Assembly: GCA_964608095.1 (NCBI GenBank)
Contig: CAZSMK010000079.1
Coordinates: forward strand, 1-47,515
DNA from: CAZSMK01 sp964608095
GTDB lineage: Bacteria > Sumerlaeota > Sumerlaeia > MWCT01 > JAGHBZ01
Reading direction: 5' to 3'
DNA: 47,515 bases
The position numbers and the translations under genes were made by a program. Of the stretch, positions 17,977 through 26,158 are shown in pieces (positions within the stretch are counted from its first letter, which is position 1; the number at the start of each line of letters is the position of its first letter). The notes beneath the pieces were generated by a model that worked only from the letters and a program-made list of their open reading frames with translations, did no database searches and was not told where the DNA came from.

Positions 17977-18324
17977 TTACTCCTTTTCATAATCCTCTTC
18001 CTCTTCTTCTTCCTCCTCCTCTTCTTCTAACTCTTCTTCTTCTTCTTCCTCCTCCTCCTCTTCTAACTCTTCTTCTTCTTCCTCGATTTCCGGTTCAAAT
18101 TCCTCTTCGGAAATTTCATCTTCTTCGACTTTCTTGAGTTCGACCTTTCTAAGTCGTGCATATTTGACCAGCAATTTTTTTTGTCCTGCTTCAGGGAAGA
18201 CAACCACTACCTTTGTCTCCTCGCCTTTGCCGGTTTTCGAAAGCACGGTTCCTTCTCCCCATTTAGGATGCCGAACAAGATCGCCGATTTCTATCTCTTC
18301 AGGTGTCTTTTTTGGTCGTGCCAT
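17977..18324 (-). CDS. DUF3553/UvrD-tail-like domain protein with long poly-glutamate tail
   Basis: Residues about 10-60 (IGDLVRHPKWGEGTV ... KKLLVKYARLRKV) resemble the Tudor-like C-terminal domain of UvrD/PcrA helicases (DUF3553), which in PcrA contacts RNA polymerase. From about residue 65 onward the protein is almost all Glu, with a little Leu, Asp and Tyr. The tail is encoded by GAA/GAG runs in imperfect tandem units of about 36 bases (18000-18100), liable to slippage, so its length may vary between strains. The start overlaps the end of rfaE2 by 26 bases. A free-standing transcription- or DNA-associated small protein is possible; the function is not established. Confidence 0.75.
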   Translation of the reverse strand: MARPKKTPEEIEIGDLVRHPKWGEGTVLSKTGKGEETKVVVVFPEAGQKKLLVKYARLRKVELKKVEEDEISEEEFEPEIEEEEEELEEEEEEEEEEELEEEEEEEEEEEDYEKE

Positions 18325-18841
18325 TGTTTGGTTCCCTTTTCCTTAAAAGTGGTTTATTTGCGAAACGATGAACTACACGTTCAATAATAGTAGAAGTCGA
18401 AATCCCCTTGAACAAAGGAGCAGGGATAACTCTTCCGCCTATGGACCATATAATGTCTCTGCCGATGATTTCGTCTATCTTGTAATTTCCGCCTTTGACA
18501 AGGATTTTCGGACGAATTGTATTTATTACTTCCCAGGGATCAAGTTCATTGAACCAGGTGACGTAGTCGACCATTGAAAAGGATGCAATAATGCGCAGCC
18601 GCTCGCTCAAGGGTAGAAGCGGTCGTTTAGGCCCTTTGAGTTTAACTACGGATTCATCGGTGTTGAGGGCGACGATAAGCACATCACCATATCCTCGCGC
18701 TTGCTTTAAATAGCGTGTATGTCCGACATGAATGAGATCGAAACAACCGTTAGTAAACACCGCAGTTTTACCATCCGCCTGTTCTTTTTTTACTATCTCG
18801 GCTACCTCATCCGGACTTTTTATCTTATCCATGATTTTCAT
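18299..18841 (-). CDS. rfaE2: D-glycero-beta-D-manno-heptose 1-phosphate adenylyltransferase
   Basis: The 180-residue protein is the stand-alone equivalent of the C-terminal domain of HldE. It has the nucleotidyltransferase motif FTNGCFDLIHVGHTRYL with HVGH at 38-41, then LIVALNTDESV, KGPKRPLLPLSERL, ILVKGGNY and the ISTSTII motif near the end. It adenylates heptose-1-phosphate to make ADP-heptose for the LPS inner core, or soluble ADP-heptose. This supports a Gram-negative envelope. The kinase half is not in the window. Its 3' end overlaps the next gene, implying translational coupling. Confidence 0.92.
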   Translation of the reverse strand: MKIMDKIKSPDEVAEIVKKEQADGKTAVFTNGCFDLIHVGHTRYLKQARGYGDVLIVALNTDESVVKLKGPKRPLLPLSERLRIIASFSMVDYVTWFNELDPWEVINTIRPKILVKGGNYKIDEIIGRDIIWSIGGRVIPAPLFKGISTSTIIERVVHRFANKPLLRKREPNNGTTKKDT

Positions 18842-18911
18842 CTTACGGGCGATGTCCCCACACGTGAAAAGTGCCCTGCCCTTATTGATAAATTCGATAT
18901 GACCCTTACAC

Positions 18912-19493
18912 CTAGGTATCGTAGCTCATTTCAGGTGGTGACTCCTCAGAAGGAGGGGGCATAACCTGTTCGTCGCTGACTTTCATGTCCTCGATATAAA
19001 TTTTCACATCCGCGATGTTGGAAATACCCAGAACCCGCGTAAGCGTATCGAGAACGATCTCGCGCATTTGCCTGTTGAGTTCCGGCAGTACACCGGCGGT
19101 AATTTTTACCTGGGTTCTTACCTTAGCGACAATTCCTCGCGATGTGTTCTTAATATTAGCTTGAACGCTCAAGACATCAGGCAGTTTGCGAAGACCGTTT
19201 CTGATACACTTTACAATTGCAACATCTCGGATAAATATCTTTCCATCCTCAGTTTCCGTAATAATTATGCCTCGTTTTCGAGATTCCTGAATCCATCCGA
19301 TAAAAACAAGTATGGGTATGAGGACAAAGATTACAAAAACCAGGAACAATGACGTAGTGGGCATGATGTTTATAAAAGTGGTAACAGGTCTGGCAACGGG
19401 TTCCCACGATAAAAGTGTCATCCCACCCGCCAGCCCTCCAACAAAAAGAATCAACATGGTAAAGACGATAAGTATACGTTTAATTGCATACAT
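18912..19493 (-). CDS. amaP: Alkaline shock response membrane anchor protein AmaP
   Basis: The 193-residue protein has two membrane segments (about residues 8-27 and 47-66) followed by a soluble domain related to Asp23 (VLSVQANIKNTSRGIVAKVRTQVK ... LGISNIADVKIYIED). This is the AmaP layout; in Staphylococcus AmaP tethers Asp23 to the cytoplasmic membrane. The gene follows asp23/gls24 after a 33-base gap that contains a strong ribosome site, AAGGAGGGAAAG, which fits that partnership. The tail is rich in Pro, Glu and Ser. Finding the pair in a heptose-containing Gram-negative envelope is less familiar. Confidence 0.88.
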   Translation of the reverse strand: MYAIKRILIVFTMLILFVGGLAGGMTLLSWEPVARPVTTFINIMPTTSLFLVFVIFVLIPILVFIGWIQESRKRGIIITETEDGKIFIRDVAIVKCIRNGLRKLPDVLSVQANIKNTSRGIVAKVRTQVKITAGVLPELNRQMREIVLDTLTRVLGISNIADVKIYIEDMKVSDEQVMPPPSEESPPEMSYDT

Positions 19494-19526
19494 AATCTCT
19501 TTCCCTCCTTATATAAGGATTGGTAT

Positions 19527-19979
19527 TTATTGTTCTTCAGTCTCAACCGGTGGAAAGTCAATGTTTTCAGGAACGAGCACGCTCTTCACGGTCACATTTA
19601 CACGTTCGACCTCGAGGCCTGTCATTTGCTCGACCGCGTCCTTTATATTTCTCTGAAGTTTTTGCACCGTGTCATAAATGTTTTTGCCGTAATCGATTTT
19701 GACTTCTATATTGATGGCAGCGGTGCGATCCTCCTCGACCGATGCAGCAATCCCGCGTTCAAGATCCTTTTTGCCAAAGAAACTTTTTCCACCGGTGCTA
19801 TGGACTCCTTCCACCTTGGATGCGGCAATTGATGCTATGGTTACCACCACTTCATTACTTATCTCGACTTTCCCCAGTGGTTCTCCCAGATTCATATAGC
19901 CTCCCTCCTCTTCGATATAAGGTTTAGAATCTACAGAATCCTCTTTTTCTTCTTCTTTTTTACTTTTCTTTTTTCCCAT
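19527..19979 (-). CDS. Asp23/Gls24 family envelope stress response protein
   Basis: The 150-residue protein begins with a very lysine- and glutamate-rich stretch. It then shows the Asp23/Gls24 domain: GKVEISNEVVVTIASIAASKVEGV, a glycine-containing loop, and AINIEVKIDYGKNIYDTVQKLQRNIKDAVEQMTGLEVERVNV split across strands and a helix. Family members coat the inner face of the membrane or act in envelope stress. The gene sits 10 bases after accC and is followed by amaP, so membrane-lipid synthesis and the envelope protein would be expressed together. Length and domain look complete. Confidence 0.92.
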   Translation of the reverse strand: MGKKKSKKEEEKEDSVDSKPYIEEEGGYMNLGEPLGKVEISNEVVVTIASIAASKVEGVHSTGGKSFFGKKDLERGIAASVEEDRTAAINIEVKIDYGKNIYDTVQKLQRNIKDAVEQMTGLEVERVNVTVKSVLVPENIDFPPVETEEQ

Positions 19980-19989
19980 GGGTTTTCCT

Positions 19990-21345
19990 TTACACGTTTA
20001 ATTTTAAATTGAAATGTTTTTCGATAAAATCTGTACCATAGTTGCCGGACACAAATTCCGGGCTATTAATAACCCTTAAATGAAAAGGTACAGAGGTCTT
20101 TATTCCCTCGACCACGAACTCTCCAAGGGCTCTTTTCATACGGGTTATGGCTTCATCCCTATCCCCTCCCCACACGATAAGTTTTGCGATAAGCGAATCG
20201 TAATAGGGGGGAACTATATATTCCGTGTAGACGTGAGTATCTACCCGTACACCCATTCCACCGGGTATATGTATAGCGGTGATTTTTCCCGGTGTGGGTC
20301 GGAAATCATTCTCACAGTCCTCCGCATTTATACGACATTCGATTGAATGTCCTGACATTCGGACATCCTCTTGATGTATAGAGAGCGTTTCTCCTGCAGC
20401 GATTTTTATCTGTTCTTTCACAATATCAAGCCGTGTCACTTCCTCGGTGATGGGATGTTCAACCTGGATACGAGTATTCATTTCCATAAAATAAAAGTTG
20501 CCATCCCGATCGAGAAGAAACTCAACGGTTCCCGCGCTGTTGTAGCCAACCGCCCGGGCAGCGCGAACCGCCGCCTCTCCCATCTTTTTTCTCAGTCCTT
20601 CATCCATGACCACGCTGGGTGTCTCCTCTATAAGCTTTTGATGCCTCCTCTGAATGGAGCAATCCCGCTCGCCAAGATATAAGGTATTGCCGTAATTATC
20701 AGCCAGGATCTGAAACTCGATATGTTTTGGGCTCAAGATGAATTTTTCGAGATATAAATCCGCGTTCCCAAATGCTTTTTCCGCTTCGATCTGTGCCATG
20801 GGGAATGCTTCAGCAAGATCACCTGGCGATTTTACAATTCTCATCCCCCTCCCCCCACCACCAGCAGCAGCCTTAATCATTATCGGGTAGCCGATATGGC
20901 GGGCTTCCTTCTGTGCCTCGGCTATGCTTTTTATTACACCTTCACTGCCCGGAATAACGGGTACATCCGCCTTCAGCATGGTTTCTTTTGCCTGGGATTT
21001 ATTCCCCATAAGTCTGATTGCGTTTGGTTCGGGACCGATAAATGTAATACTGCACTCCTCACATATTTCGGCAAACTGAGCGTCCTCTGCAAGAAACCCG
21101 TATCCCGGATGTATGGCTTCTGCATCGCTTACTTCAGCCGCGCTTATTATGTGAGCAATATTGAGATAACTTTGTGCACTTTGAGCCGGGCCGATACAAA
21201 TCGCTTCATCCGCAAAACGTACATGAAGCGAGTCTACATCCGCTTCCGAATGTACTGCTACCGTTCTTATTCCGAGCTCATTACATGCCCGTATGATACG
21301 TAATGCAATTTCACCTCTGTTTGCTATTAAGACCTTTGTGAACAT
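19990..21345 (-). CDS. accC: Biotin carboxylase, acetyl-CoA carboxylase subunit
   Basis: The 451-residue protein matches AccC throughout: MFTKVLIANRGEIALRIIRACNELGI at the start, HPGYGFLAEDAQFA, the ATP-grasp glycine loop KAAAGGGGRGMR, GERDCSIQRRHQKLIEE, FLLDRDGNFYFMEMNTRIQVEH and ECRINAEDC. It carboxylates the biotin of AccB with bicarbonate and ATP in the first step of fatty-acid synthesis. It follows accB by about 97 bases and precedes asp23 by 10, all on the minus strand. The carboxyltransferase genes accA and accD are not in the window. Confidence 0.97.
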   Translation of the reverse strand: MFTKVLIANRGEIALRIIRACNELGIRTVAVHSEADVDSLHVRFADEAICIGPAQSAQSYLNIAHIISAAEVSDAEAIHPGYGFLAEDAQFAEICEECSITFIGPEPNAIRLMGNKSQAKETMLKADVPVIPGSEGVIKSIAEAQKEARHIGYPIMIKAAAGGGGRGMRIVKSPGDLAEAFPMAQIEAEKAFGNADLYLEKFILSPKHIEFQILADNYGNTLYLGERDCSIQRRHQKLIEETPSVVMDEGLRKKMGEAAVRAARAVGYNSAGTVEFLLDRDGNFYFMEMNTRIQVEHPITEEVTRLDIVKEQIKIAAGETLSIHQEDVRMSGHSIECRINAEDCENDFRPTPGKITAIHIPGGMGVRVDTHVYTEYIVPPYYDSLIAKLIVWGGDRDEAITRMKRALGEFVVEGIKTSVPFHLRVINSPEFVSGNYGTDFIEKHFNLKLNV

Positions 21346-21442
21346 CGCACTTCTCTATAAGTTAACATTAGTTATGCATCCTATAGCGTCTACACGATTC
21401 TCTCATACTTGTTCGTCCCTTTTCGGGATATCTAACCGCGAA

Positions 21443-22069
21443 CTATGCAGGTTCAATAAGAAAAAGATGCTGTCCATACTCGACAGGCTGTCCGTTCTCT
21501 ACCAACACTTTAACAATCTTTCCGTTTAATTCACATTTTAGTTCGTTCATCAGCTTCATCGCCTCGATGATACAAAGAACCTGTCCCTCTTTAACCTCGT
21601 CGTTTACGTCAACATAGGGAGGAGCGTCAGGAGCGGGTGCGCGGTAGAATGTTCCGACCATTGGAGATTGAATAATCGCCAGATTTTCCTCGGCTTTTTC
21701 AGCCTCGCTTACGTCGGATTTCTCTTCACCGGCTTTAAGGTCTTGTGAGGAGGTTGAATCTTTACTTTCGGGAGCAGGCGGTGAAGGCGCCGGTGGATGT
21801 GGATATGCGGCGCCACCCGGCGGCGACGCTGCTACCGATACTATCGGAGAGTAGCCGGATACAGGGAATTGACCTACATTATTTGTCCCCGACATTTTTT
21901 CTCGTGCCTGAGCCTTATCCGATTGACCGGTGACAATGTGTAATCGTATCCCGTTCTGCTCGAGATCAAATTCCCAGATGTTGTTCCGTTTCAATATGGA
22001 TATCAGTTCCTTGATATCCTGCATATCGAATTTTTCCCTTACTTTTACTGACGTTGGTTTTTTTGGCAT
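21443..22069 (-). CDS. accB: Biotin carboxyl carrier protein of acetyl-CoA carboxylase
   Basis: The 208-residue protein has the AccB plan. An N-terminal helical segment (DIKELISILKRNNIWEFDLEQNGIRL) is followed by a Pro/Ala/Ser-rich flexible linker (about 75-125) and the biotinyl domain at about 132-208. The biotin attachment site is Lys172 in EAMKLMNE, and the 'thumb' APAPDAPPYVDVND is present. The linker is longer and richer in Ser/Glu than in E. coli. It is the first gene of the accB-accC-asp23-amaP run, with a good promoter upstream. Confidence 0.96.
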   Translation of the reverse strand: MPKKPTSVKVREKFDMQDIKELISILKRNNIWEFDLEQNGIRLHIVTGQSDKAQAREKMSGTNNVGQFPVSGYSPIVSVAASPPGGAAYPHPPAPSPPAPESKDSTSSQDLKAGEEKSDVSEAEKAEENLAIIQSPMVGTFYRAPAPDAPPYVDVNDEVKEGQVLCIIEAMKLMNELKCELNGKIVKVLVENGQPVEYGQHLFLIEPA

Positions 22070-22111
22070 GATCTATAACCTGTATACTGAAATATATAAA
22101 ACATAAGTTAA

Positions 22112-22139
22112 ATGATAATGGCTCATCTTATGAAGTCAA
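22112..22139 (-). promoter_or_regulatory. Promoter of the accB operon
   Basis: On the minus strand TTGACT (22134-22139), a 16-base spacer and TATCAT (22112-22117) lie about 45 bases before the accB start codon; each box matches the sigma70 consensus at five of six positions. Confidence 0.5.
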
Positions 22140-22236
22140 GCTTTTCCGGGAGAACACCAGCCATGTAACTCTGCTATATCGAGTAACATGAAAGAAGCCC
22201 TTTTTTGTACCTGGCTGCTCTATTAATGACGTGTAG

Positions 22237-23259
22237 CTACAAGCCTACACCGTCGATTCGTGTTCCGCATGTAGGACATTTAGAATCTTCGATATGGTTT
22301 TGTGAAATTGTAAATCCCCATCGTTTTATCAGGAGTCTTCCGCACTTGTAACAATACGTATCTCCTCCTGTCTCGTCATGAATGTTGCCTATATAAATGT
22401 AACGGAGTCCTGCTTCTTTCGCAAGATCCCGGGCTTTATGGAGTGTCTCCACGGGAGTGGCGGGAGGTGTTGAATATTTATAGGCGGGATGGTAACGCGA
22501 AATATGCCAGGGGATGGATACATCCACATCTGCGATAAAGTCCACAATTCCTTTTAACTGCGCCTCATCATCGTTCATATTCGGCACAATCAGGGTGGTG
22601 AGTTCTAACCAGATCCCTGCTTTTTTCAGTGTCCGGATGGTCTCGAGTACACGATCGAGTCGCCCGCCAATCGTTTTGCTATATACCTCTTTACTGAATG
22701 CCTTAAGGTCTACATTAATCGCCTGGAGATATGGTTTAATCATTTCTACTGCTTCAGGTGTCATATACCCGTTTGAAACAAAAGTGTTCTCAATTCCTTC
22801 CTCCACGGCTAATTTTGCGGTATCATAAGCATATTCAAAGAAAATGGTGGGCTCAGTATACGTATACGATATAGAACGGCAGCCCGCTCTCTTTGCTGTT
22901 GCGACAACTTCTTCGGGTGGAAGCCATTCACCTCTTAATCTTCCCGAATCTCGCACCATCTGTGCGATTTGCCAGTTCTGACACCATGGACAGACAAAAT
23001 TACATCCCACCGTCGCTATACTGAGTGAATCACTCCCGGGATAAAAATGATAGAGTGGCTTTTTTTCAATTGGATCGATATGCTTTGCTATGGTCAATCC
23101 GTAGACCAGAGTGTAGAGTGTACCCCCTTCGTTTTTCCTCACACGACATATACCCGACTCGCCATCTTTTATTATGCAACGATGATGGCATAAATTGCAT
23201 CTGACCTTATTATTGGAGAGTTTTTCATAGAGATAAGCTTCCCGAACTTCCCTTTTCAT
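22237..23259 (-). CDS. amrS: AmmeMemoRadiSam system radical SAM enzyme (AmrS-like)
   Basis: The 340-residue protein has the radical SAM cluster motif CNFVCPWC (Cys86, Cys90, Cys93). It also has an N-terminal CNLCHHRC and a C-terminal pair of CxxC motifs (CYKCG, CPTCG) that look like metal sites. Segments such as IEKKPLYHFYPGS and SISYTYTEPTIFFEYAYDTA are typical of the AmrS / pyruvate-formate-lyase-activase-like family. The reaction is not established; the family is named for co-occurrence with AMMECR1 and Memo proteins. Neither partner is next to it here. It lies downstream of era and a small gene on the same strand. Confidence 0.88.
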   Translation of the reverse strand: MKREVREAYLYEKLSNNKVRCNLCHHRCIIKDGESGICRVRKNEGGTLYTLVYGLTIAKHIDPIEKKPLYHFYPGSDSLSIATVGCNFVCPWCQNWQIAQMVRDSGRLRGEWLPPEEVVATAKRAGCRSISYTYTEPTIFFEYAYDTAKLAVEEGIENTFVSNGYMTPEAVEMIKPYLQAINVDLKAFSKEVYSKTIGGRLDRVLETIRTLKKAGIWLELTTLIVPNMNDDEAQLKGIVDFIADVDVSIPWHISRYHPAYKYSTPPATPVETLHKARDLAKEAGLRYIYIGNIHDETGGDTYCYKCGRLLIKRWGFTISQNHIEDSKCPTCGTRIDGVGL

Positions 23260-23263
23260 TATA

Positions 23264-23458
23264 CTATTCTCTTTCCTTGATTTTTATTCTATAATACCGT
23301 CCGGAGTGATGGAAGTCAACAGATAAGGCGTGTTTGTGGATAAGTTCGTTTTCTACTCTTCTCAAATCAGGAGATGGGTGTGCTATCTTTCGAGATAATT
23401 TTCGCCCCTTTCCGAGGGTCAACTCGTTCAGGTTGAGTAAATCATCCTGAGTCGACAT
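23264..23458 (-). CDS. Small conserved-looking protein between era and amrS, function unknown
   Basis: A 64-codon frame starting MSTQDDLLNLNELTLGKGRK overlaps the 3' end of era by 17 bases and ends 4 bases before the start of the radical SAM gene. The product is rich in charged residues and ends YYRIKIKERE. An upstream in-frame ATG at 23482 would add eight residues and overlap era more. The tight packing on both sides argues that it is a real coupled gene. I do not recognise the family. Confidence 0.5.
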   Translation of the reverse strand: MSTQDDLLNLNELTLGKGRKLSRKIAHPSPDLRRVENELIHKHALSVDFHHSGRYYRIKIKERE

Positions 23459-24347
23459 GATAACCAAACCGCCGAAGATCAAAATCTCTCTTTCGCCAGT
23501 TTTTTGCGACCTTCACCCAGAGCTCGAGATAGACGTCGTGTTCGAGAACCGCCTGAATCTCGTATCGTGCACATTCGCCAATCTTTTTTATCAGACTTCC
23601 CGATTTCCCTAAGATTATGGGTTTCTGCGATTCCCTTTCCACATAGATATAAACCCGGATAAAGTGTTTTCCTTCAGGATTTTCGCGAAACTCATCGACT
23701 ACTGTTGCGACTGCGTAGGGGATTTCTTCACCCGTAAATTCGAAAATCTTTTCCCGGACTATCTCCGCCACGATGAACCGCTCTTCTCTATCCGTAATCT
23801 GCTCGGGATCGTAATACAGGGGACCTTCGTTAAGGTACTTGAGCGAAATCGATATCAGGCGATCTATATTTTCTCTGTTTTGAGCCGACACAGGTATGAT
23901 CTCGGCATATACTGCTTTGTCGATGTACTCAGGTATCCGTTTAGGTGCTTCTGAAGATGAGTCCAGAAGATCAATTTTGTTAATCACCAGAAACCGGGGT
24001 GTCTTTTCTCCGACATGGGAGAGCAGTTCAAGAATGGGTTTTTCCGCGTGCAAGTCCGGAGTGCTTATATCGATCAGGTGATATACTATGTCTACGCCCT
24101 CGATACTCTCAGTCGCCGCCCTCACGAGTGAGAGATTTAGTTTATCTTTTGCCTGAATTATCCCGGGCGTATCAACGAAGACTAATTGGTAATCTTCTGT
24201 GGTCAGTATACCTTTGATGTGGTGCTGGGTGGTTTGGGGTTTGGGCGTAACAATGGCGAGTTTTTCACCCACCAGTGAGTTAAGCAGTGTAGATTTACCT
24301 GCATTGGGAACGCCGAGTATGGCGATAAAGCCTGATTTAAACCCCAC
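23442..24347 (-). CDS. era: GTPase Era
   Basis: The 301-residue protein has the Era GTPase domain: G1 GVPNAGKST, the PQTTQHHIKG switch, G3 DTPG and G4 NKID. A C-terminal KH domain follows (KPIILGKSGSLIKKIGECARYEI, split by the GxxG loop GKSG). Era binds the 3' end of 16S rRNA and assists 30S subunit maturation at the membrane. The start is GTG at 24347, with AAAGGAAA 8 bases upstream. ybeY, another rRNA maturation gene, lies just upstream on the same strand, the common pairing. Confidence 0.96.
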   Translation of the reverse strand: MGFKSGFIAILGVPNAGKSTLLNSLVGEKLAIVTPKPQTTQHHIKGILTTEDYQLVFVDTPGIIQAKDKLNLSLVRAATESIEGVDIVYHLIDISTPDLHAEKPILELLSHVGEKTPRFLVINKIDLLDSSSEAPKRIPEYIDKAVYAEIIPVSAQNRENIDRLISISLKYLNEGPLYYDPEQITDREERFIVAEIVREKIFEFTGEEIPYAVATVVDEFRENPEGKHFIRVYIYVERESQKPIILGKSGSLIKKIGECARYEIQAVLEHDVYLELWVKVAKNWRKRDFDLRRFGYHVDSG

Positions 24348-24453
24348 CGTTGTTTCCTTTCTTTTAGTTCATCTTATGCAACATTGTCCCTTTCAAGGGA
24401 AAGACAACGGTGTTCAGGGTATACCTTTATTCATACGAAATCAATTCTCATTC

Positions 24454-24957
24454 CTATAAATAACCGACAAGACTGAGTAGTTGTTCTTCACGCTGCCGCA
24501 TCTTTTTCATTTGGCTATGCGAAAAATCCTCATATCCAATAAGGTGGAGAAATCCATGAATAAGTAATAAGGCTAATTCTTTGTCCAGGGAATTTCTGTT
24601 TTCTGCAGCCTGCCTTTCAGCGGTAGGGATAGAAATCACAATGTCCCCGAGTACATTCGGACCCACATTAGGAAAACGTCCATCACGCATGGGAAAGGCA
24701 AGTACATCTGTGGTCTCATCTACATCGCGGTACTTGTAATTAAGAGATTTCATTGCTTCATCATCGACAAAGAGAATGCTGATTTCTGGATTTTCGAGAT
24801 TCTCTTCCTCGATCACAGACTTCATAACTTGTCCACAAAGCTTTTTCAAACGGTAGTTTGTTATGCTTCGTGTTTTGGAACGGTTTTTGACATCTACCCG
24901 CATTGACACATTTTCGGAATAGCCTTCCTCTCTCTTCTCTTGATATATCATAGCCAC
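24454..24957 (-). CDS. ybeY: Endoribonuclease / rRNA maturation factor YbeY
   Basis: The 167-residue protein has the UPF0054 pattern: YRDVDETTDVLAFP, GDIVISIPTA and the metal motif LLIHGFLHLIGYED. YbeY is a metal-dependent RNase involved in 16S rRNA 3'-end processing. The usual motif is HGxxHLxGYDH. Here His134 and His138 are present, but the third ligand position is Asp144 rather than His, with a His at 147 nearby. The gene precedes era, as in many bacteria. About 20 extra residues lie at the N-terminus; MRVDVKNRSK at residue 19 could be an alternative start. Confidence 0.9.
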   Translation of the reverse strand: MAMIYQEKREEGYSENVSMRVDVKNRSKTRSITNYRLKKLCGQVMKSVIEEENLENPEISILFVDDEAMKSLNYKYRDVDETTDVLAFPMRDGRFPNVGPNVLGDIVISIPTAERQAAENRNSLDKELALLLIHGFLHLIGYEDFSHSQMKKMRQREEQLLSLVGYL

Positions 24958-25135
24958 CTCTCTTTCCTCAGATAACTCCGCTACAGTACTCCAGGGAACG
25001 AGCCGGGCTACAAAAATAAATGAAACGATTTGCTACAAACCGGTGAGAGAGGGGGCATCTGTGAAGCCATTAAACAAAGTTTTATATCTCAGCCCATTGT
25101 AGATATCAAGTACGAAGTGATTTTTTTACTAAGTT

Positions 25136-25633
25136 TCAGCCGACTTTTATCATTTCAGAGAAAAGCCACGTTCCTACCGCCCACGTGATCAAGTTCATAA
25201 ACCCAACCGTGCGTAGAAGGCGTTTGTTAATCTCCAATTTTCCAAGCTCTTTAATTGTACCCAATTCTATAATAATGTTCACAAACAAGAAGAAACACTG
25301 CCCGACTAAGGCGATCACTATATATTTTCCTTCCTCTTGAGGGTTCCAGCCGAGGAGTGCTAGGGACGCAATCCCAAATAGAAAAAAGACAGCGGTTCCC
25401 GCAACCCAGGAAAGGAAATTCGCCGTCAGCGACAGATACAGGGACTTGAAGATATTTTGCTTTAAGGCGAACAGGATTACGAAGCACTCGAAAACTACGA
25501 CGCCGATTTCGTAGGGTAAAATCTCTTGCGGGGCACCCCACCCGAACCCATTTGCACAGGCGTGCGAGTGTACCACTAACAATAAAATAATTTGCGGCAA
25601 AACTTTTTTATGTAGGGTGCCGACGTGCATCAT
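25136..25633 (-). CDS. Small polytopic membrane protein, function unknown
   Basis: The 165-residue protein has an N-terminal hydrophobic stretch ending in HACANGFG that could be a signal peptide, and then about four membrane segments. These include VVVFECFVILFAL, FLSWVAGTAVFFLFGIASLALL and IVIALVGQCFFLFVNIII. No catalytic motif is visible. It starts 15 bases after the stop of another small membrane protein gene and is probably co-transcribed with it. I do not recognise a named family. Confidence 0.65.
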   Translation of the reverse strand: MMHVGTLHKKVLPQIILLLVVHSHACANGFGWGAPQEILPYEIGVVVFECFVILFALKQNIFKSLYLSLTANFLSWVAGTAVFFLFGIASLALLGWNPQEEGKYIVIALVGQCFFLFVNIIIELGTIKELGKLEINKRLLRTVGFMNLITWAVGTWLFSEMIKVG

Positions 25634-25648
25634 GTGATACCGATAAGA

Positions 25649-25972
25649 TCAATCGATCGAGCTATTGTTCTCCTGCATAGTTTCAAGAGGTGGAAGTTCA
25701 TCTTCGCAAAAAGGGTTAAACACATGTGCAAGGAACGAAGCAAGCGCACCGAGTGTCCAGATGAACAGAATAGCACATAATCCTCCCTCGTGGAAAAAGA
25801 GTTCAAACAGGGAAGAACTGTATGCTGAGAAAGACATTCCAATAAGGTACGGCAACATAATCATTGCCAGCGGGACAAGGATAAACATTCCGATGCTCCA
25901 GACAATCATCTGGAACAAAAACTTTCTCCGTCTCCGTTTTGTGAATCTCCCGAGCATTTTTTTTCCTCCCAA
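25649..25972 (-). CDS. Small membrane protein with two transmembrane segments, function unknown
   Basis: The 107-residue protein begins with a strongly basic stretch (GRFTKRRRRKF) and has two membrane segments at about residues 21-45 and 66-86. By the positive-inside rule the N-terminus would be cytoplasmic. The C-terminal tail is acidic. It precedes the 165-residue membrane protein gene by 15 bases, which suggests they work as a pair. No known domain is recognised. Confidence 0.6.
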   Translation of the reverse strand: MGGKKMLGRFTKRRRRKFLFQMIVWSIGMFILVPLAMIMLPYLIGMSFSAYSSSLFELFFHEGGLCAILFIWTLGALASFLAHVFNPFCEDELPPLETMQENNSSID

Positions 25973-26158
25973 AGCGAGTTCAGATCTTTCGTTTGCAGTT
26001 TTCTCGCTTTATAGTTCGATGGGACGGTACTTCCCTTCCTTTAGTTGTATCCCATCCGGGAGAACTGAATAGGATTAAATTAATGTTTGGTGTTTCATAA
26101 GTCAAAAAGAAATGAGGCGTTTTCATGAGAAAACTTTAAACTAAAGGACTGGTCTTGA

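Noticed and set aside
17862..18137. Leucine/proline-rich open frame on the plus strand
   Set aside because: It is the complement of the poly-Glu tail region of the DUF3553-like gene; low-complexity GAA/GAG runs create it.
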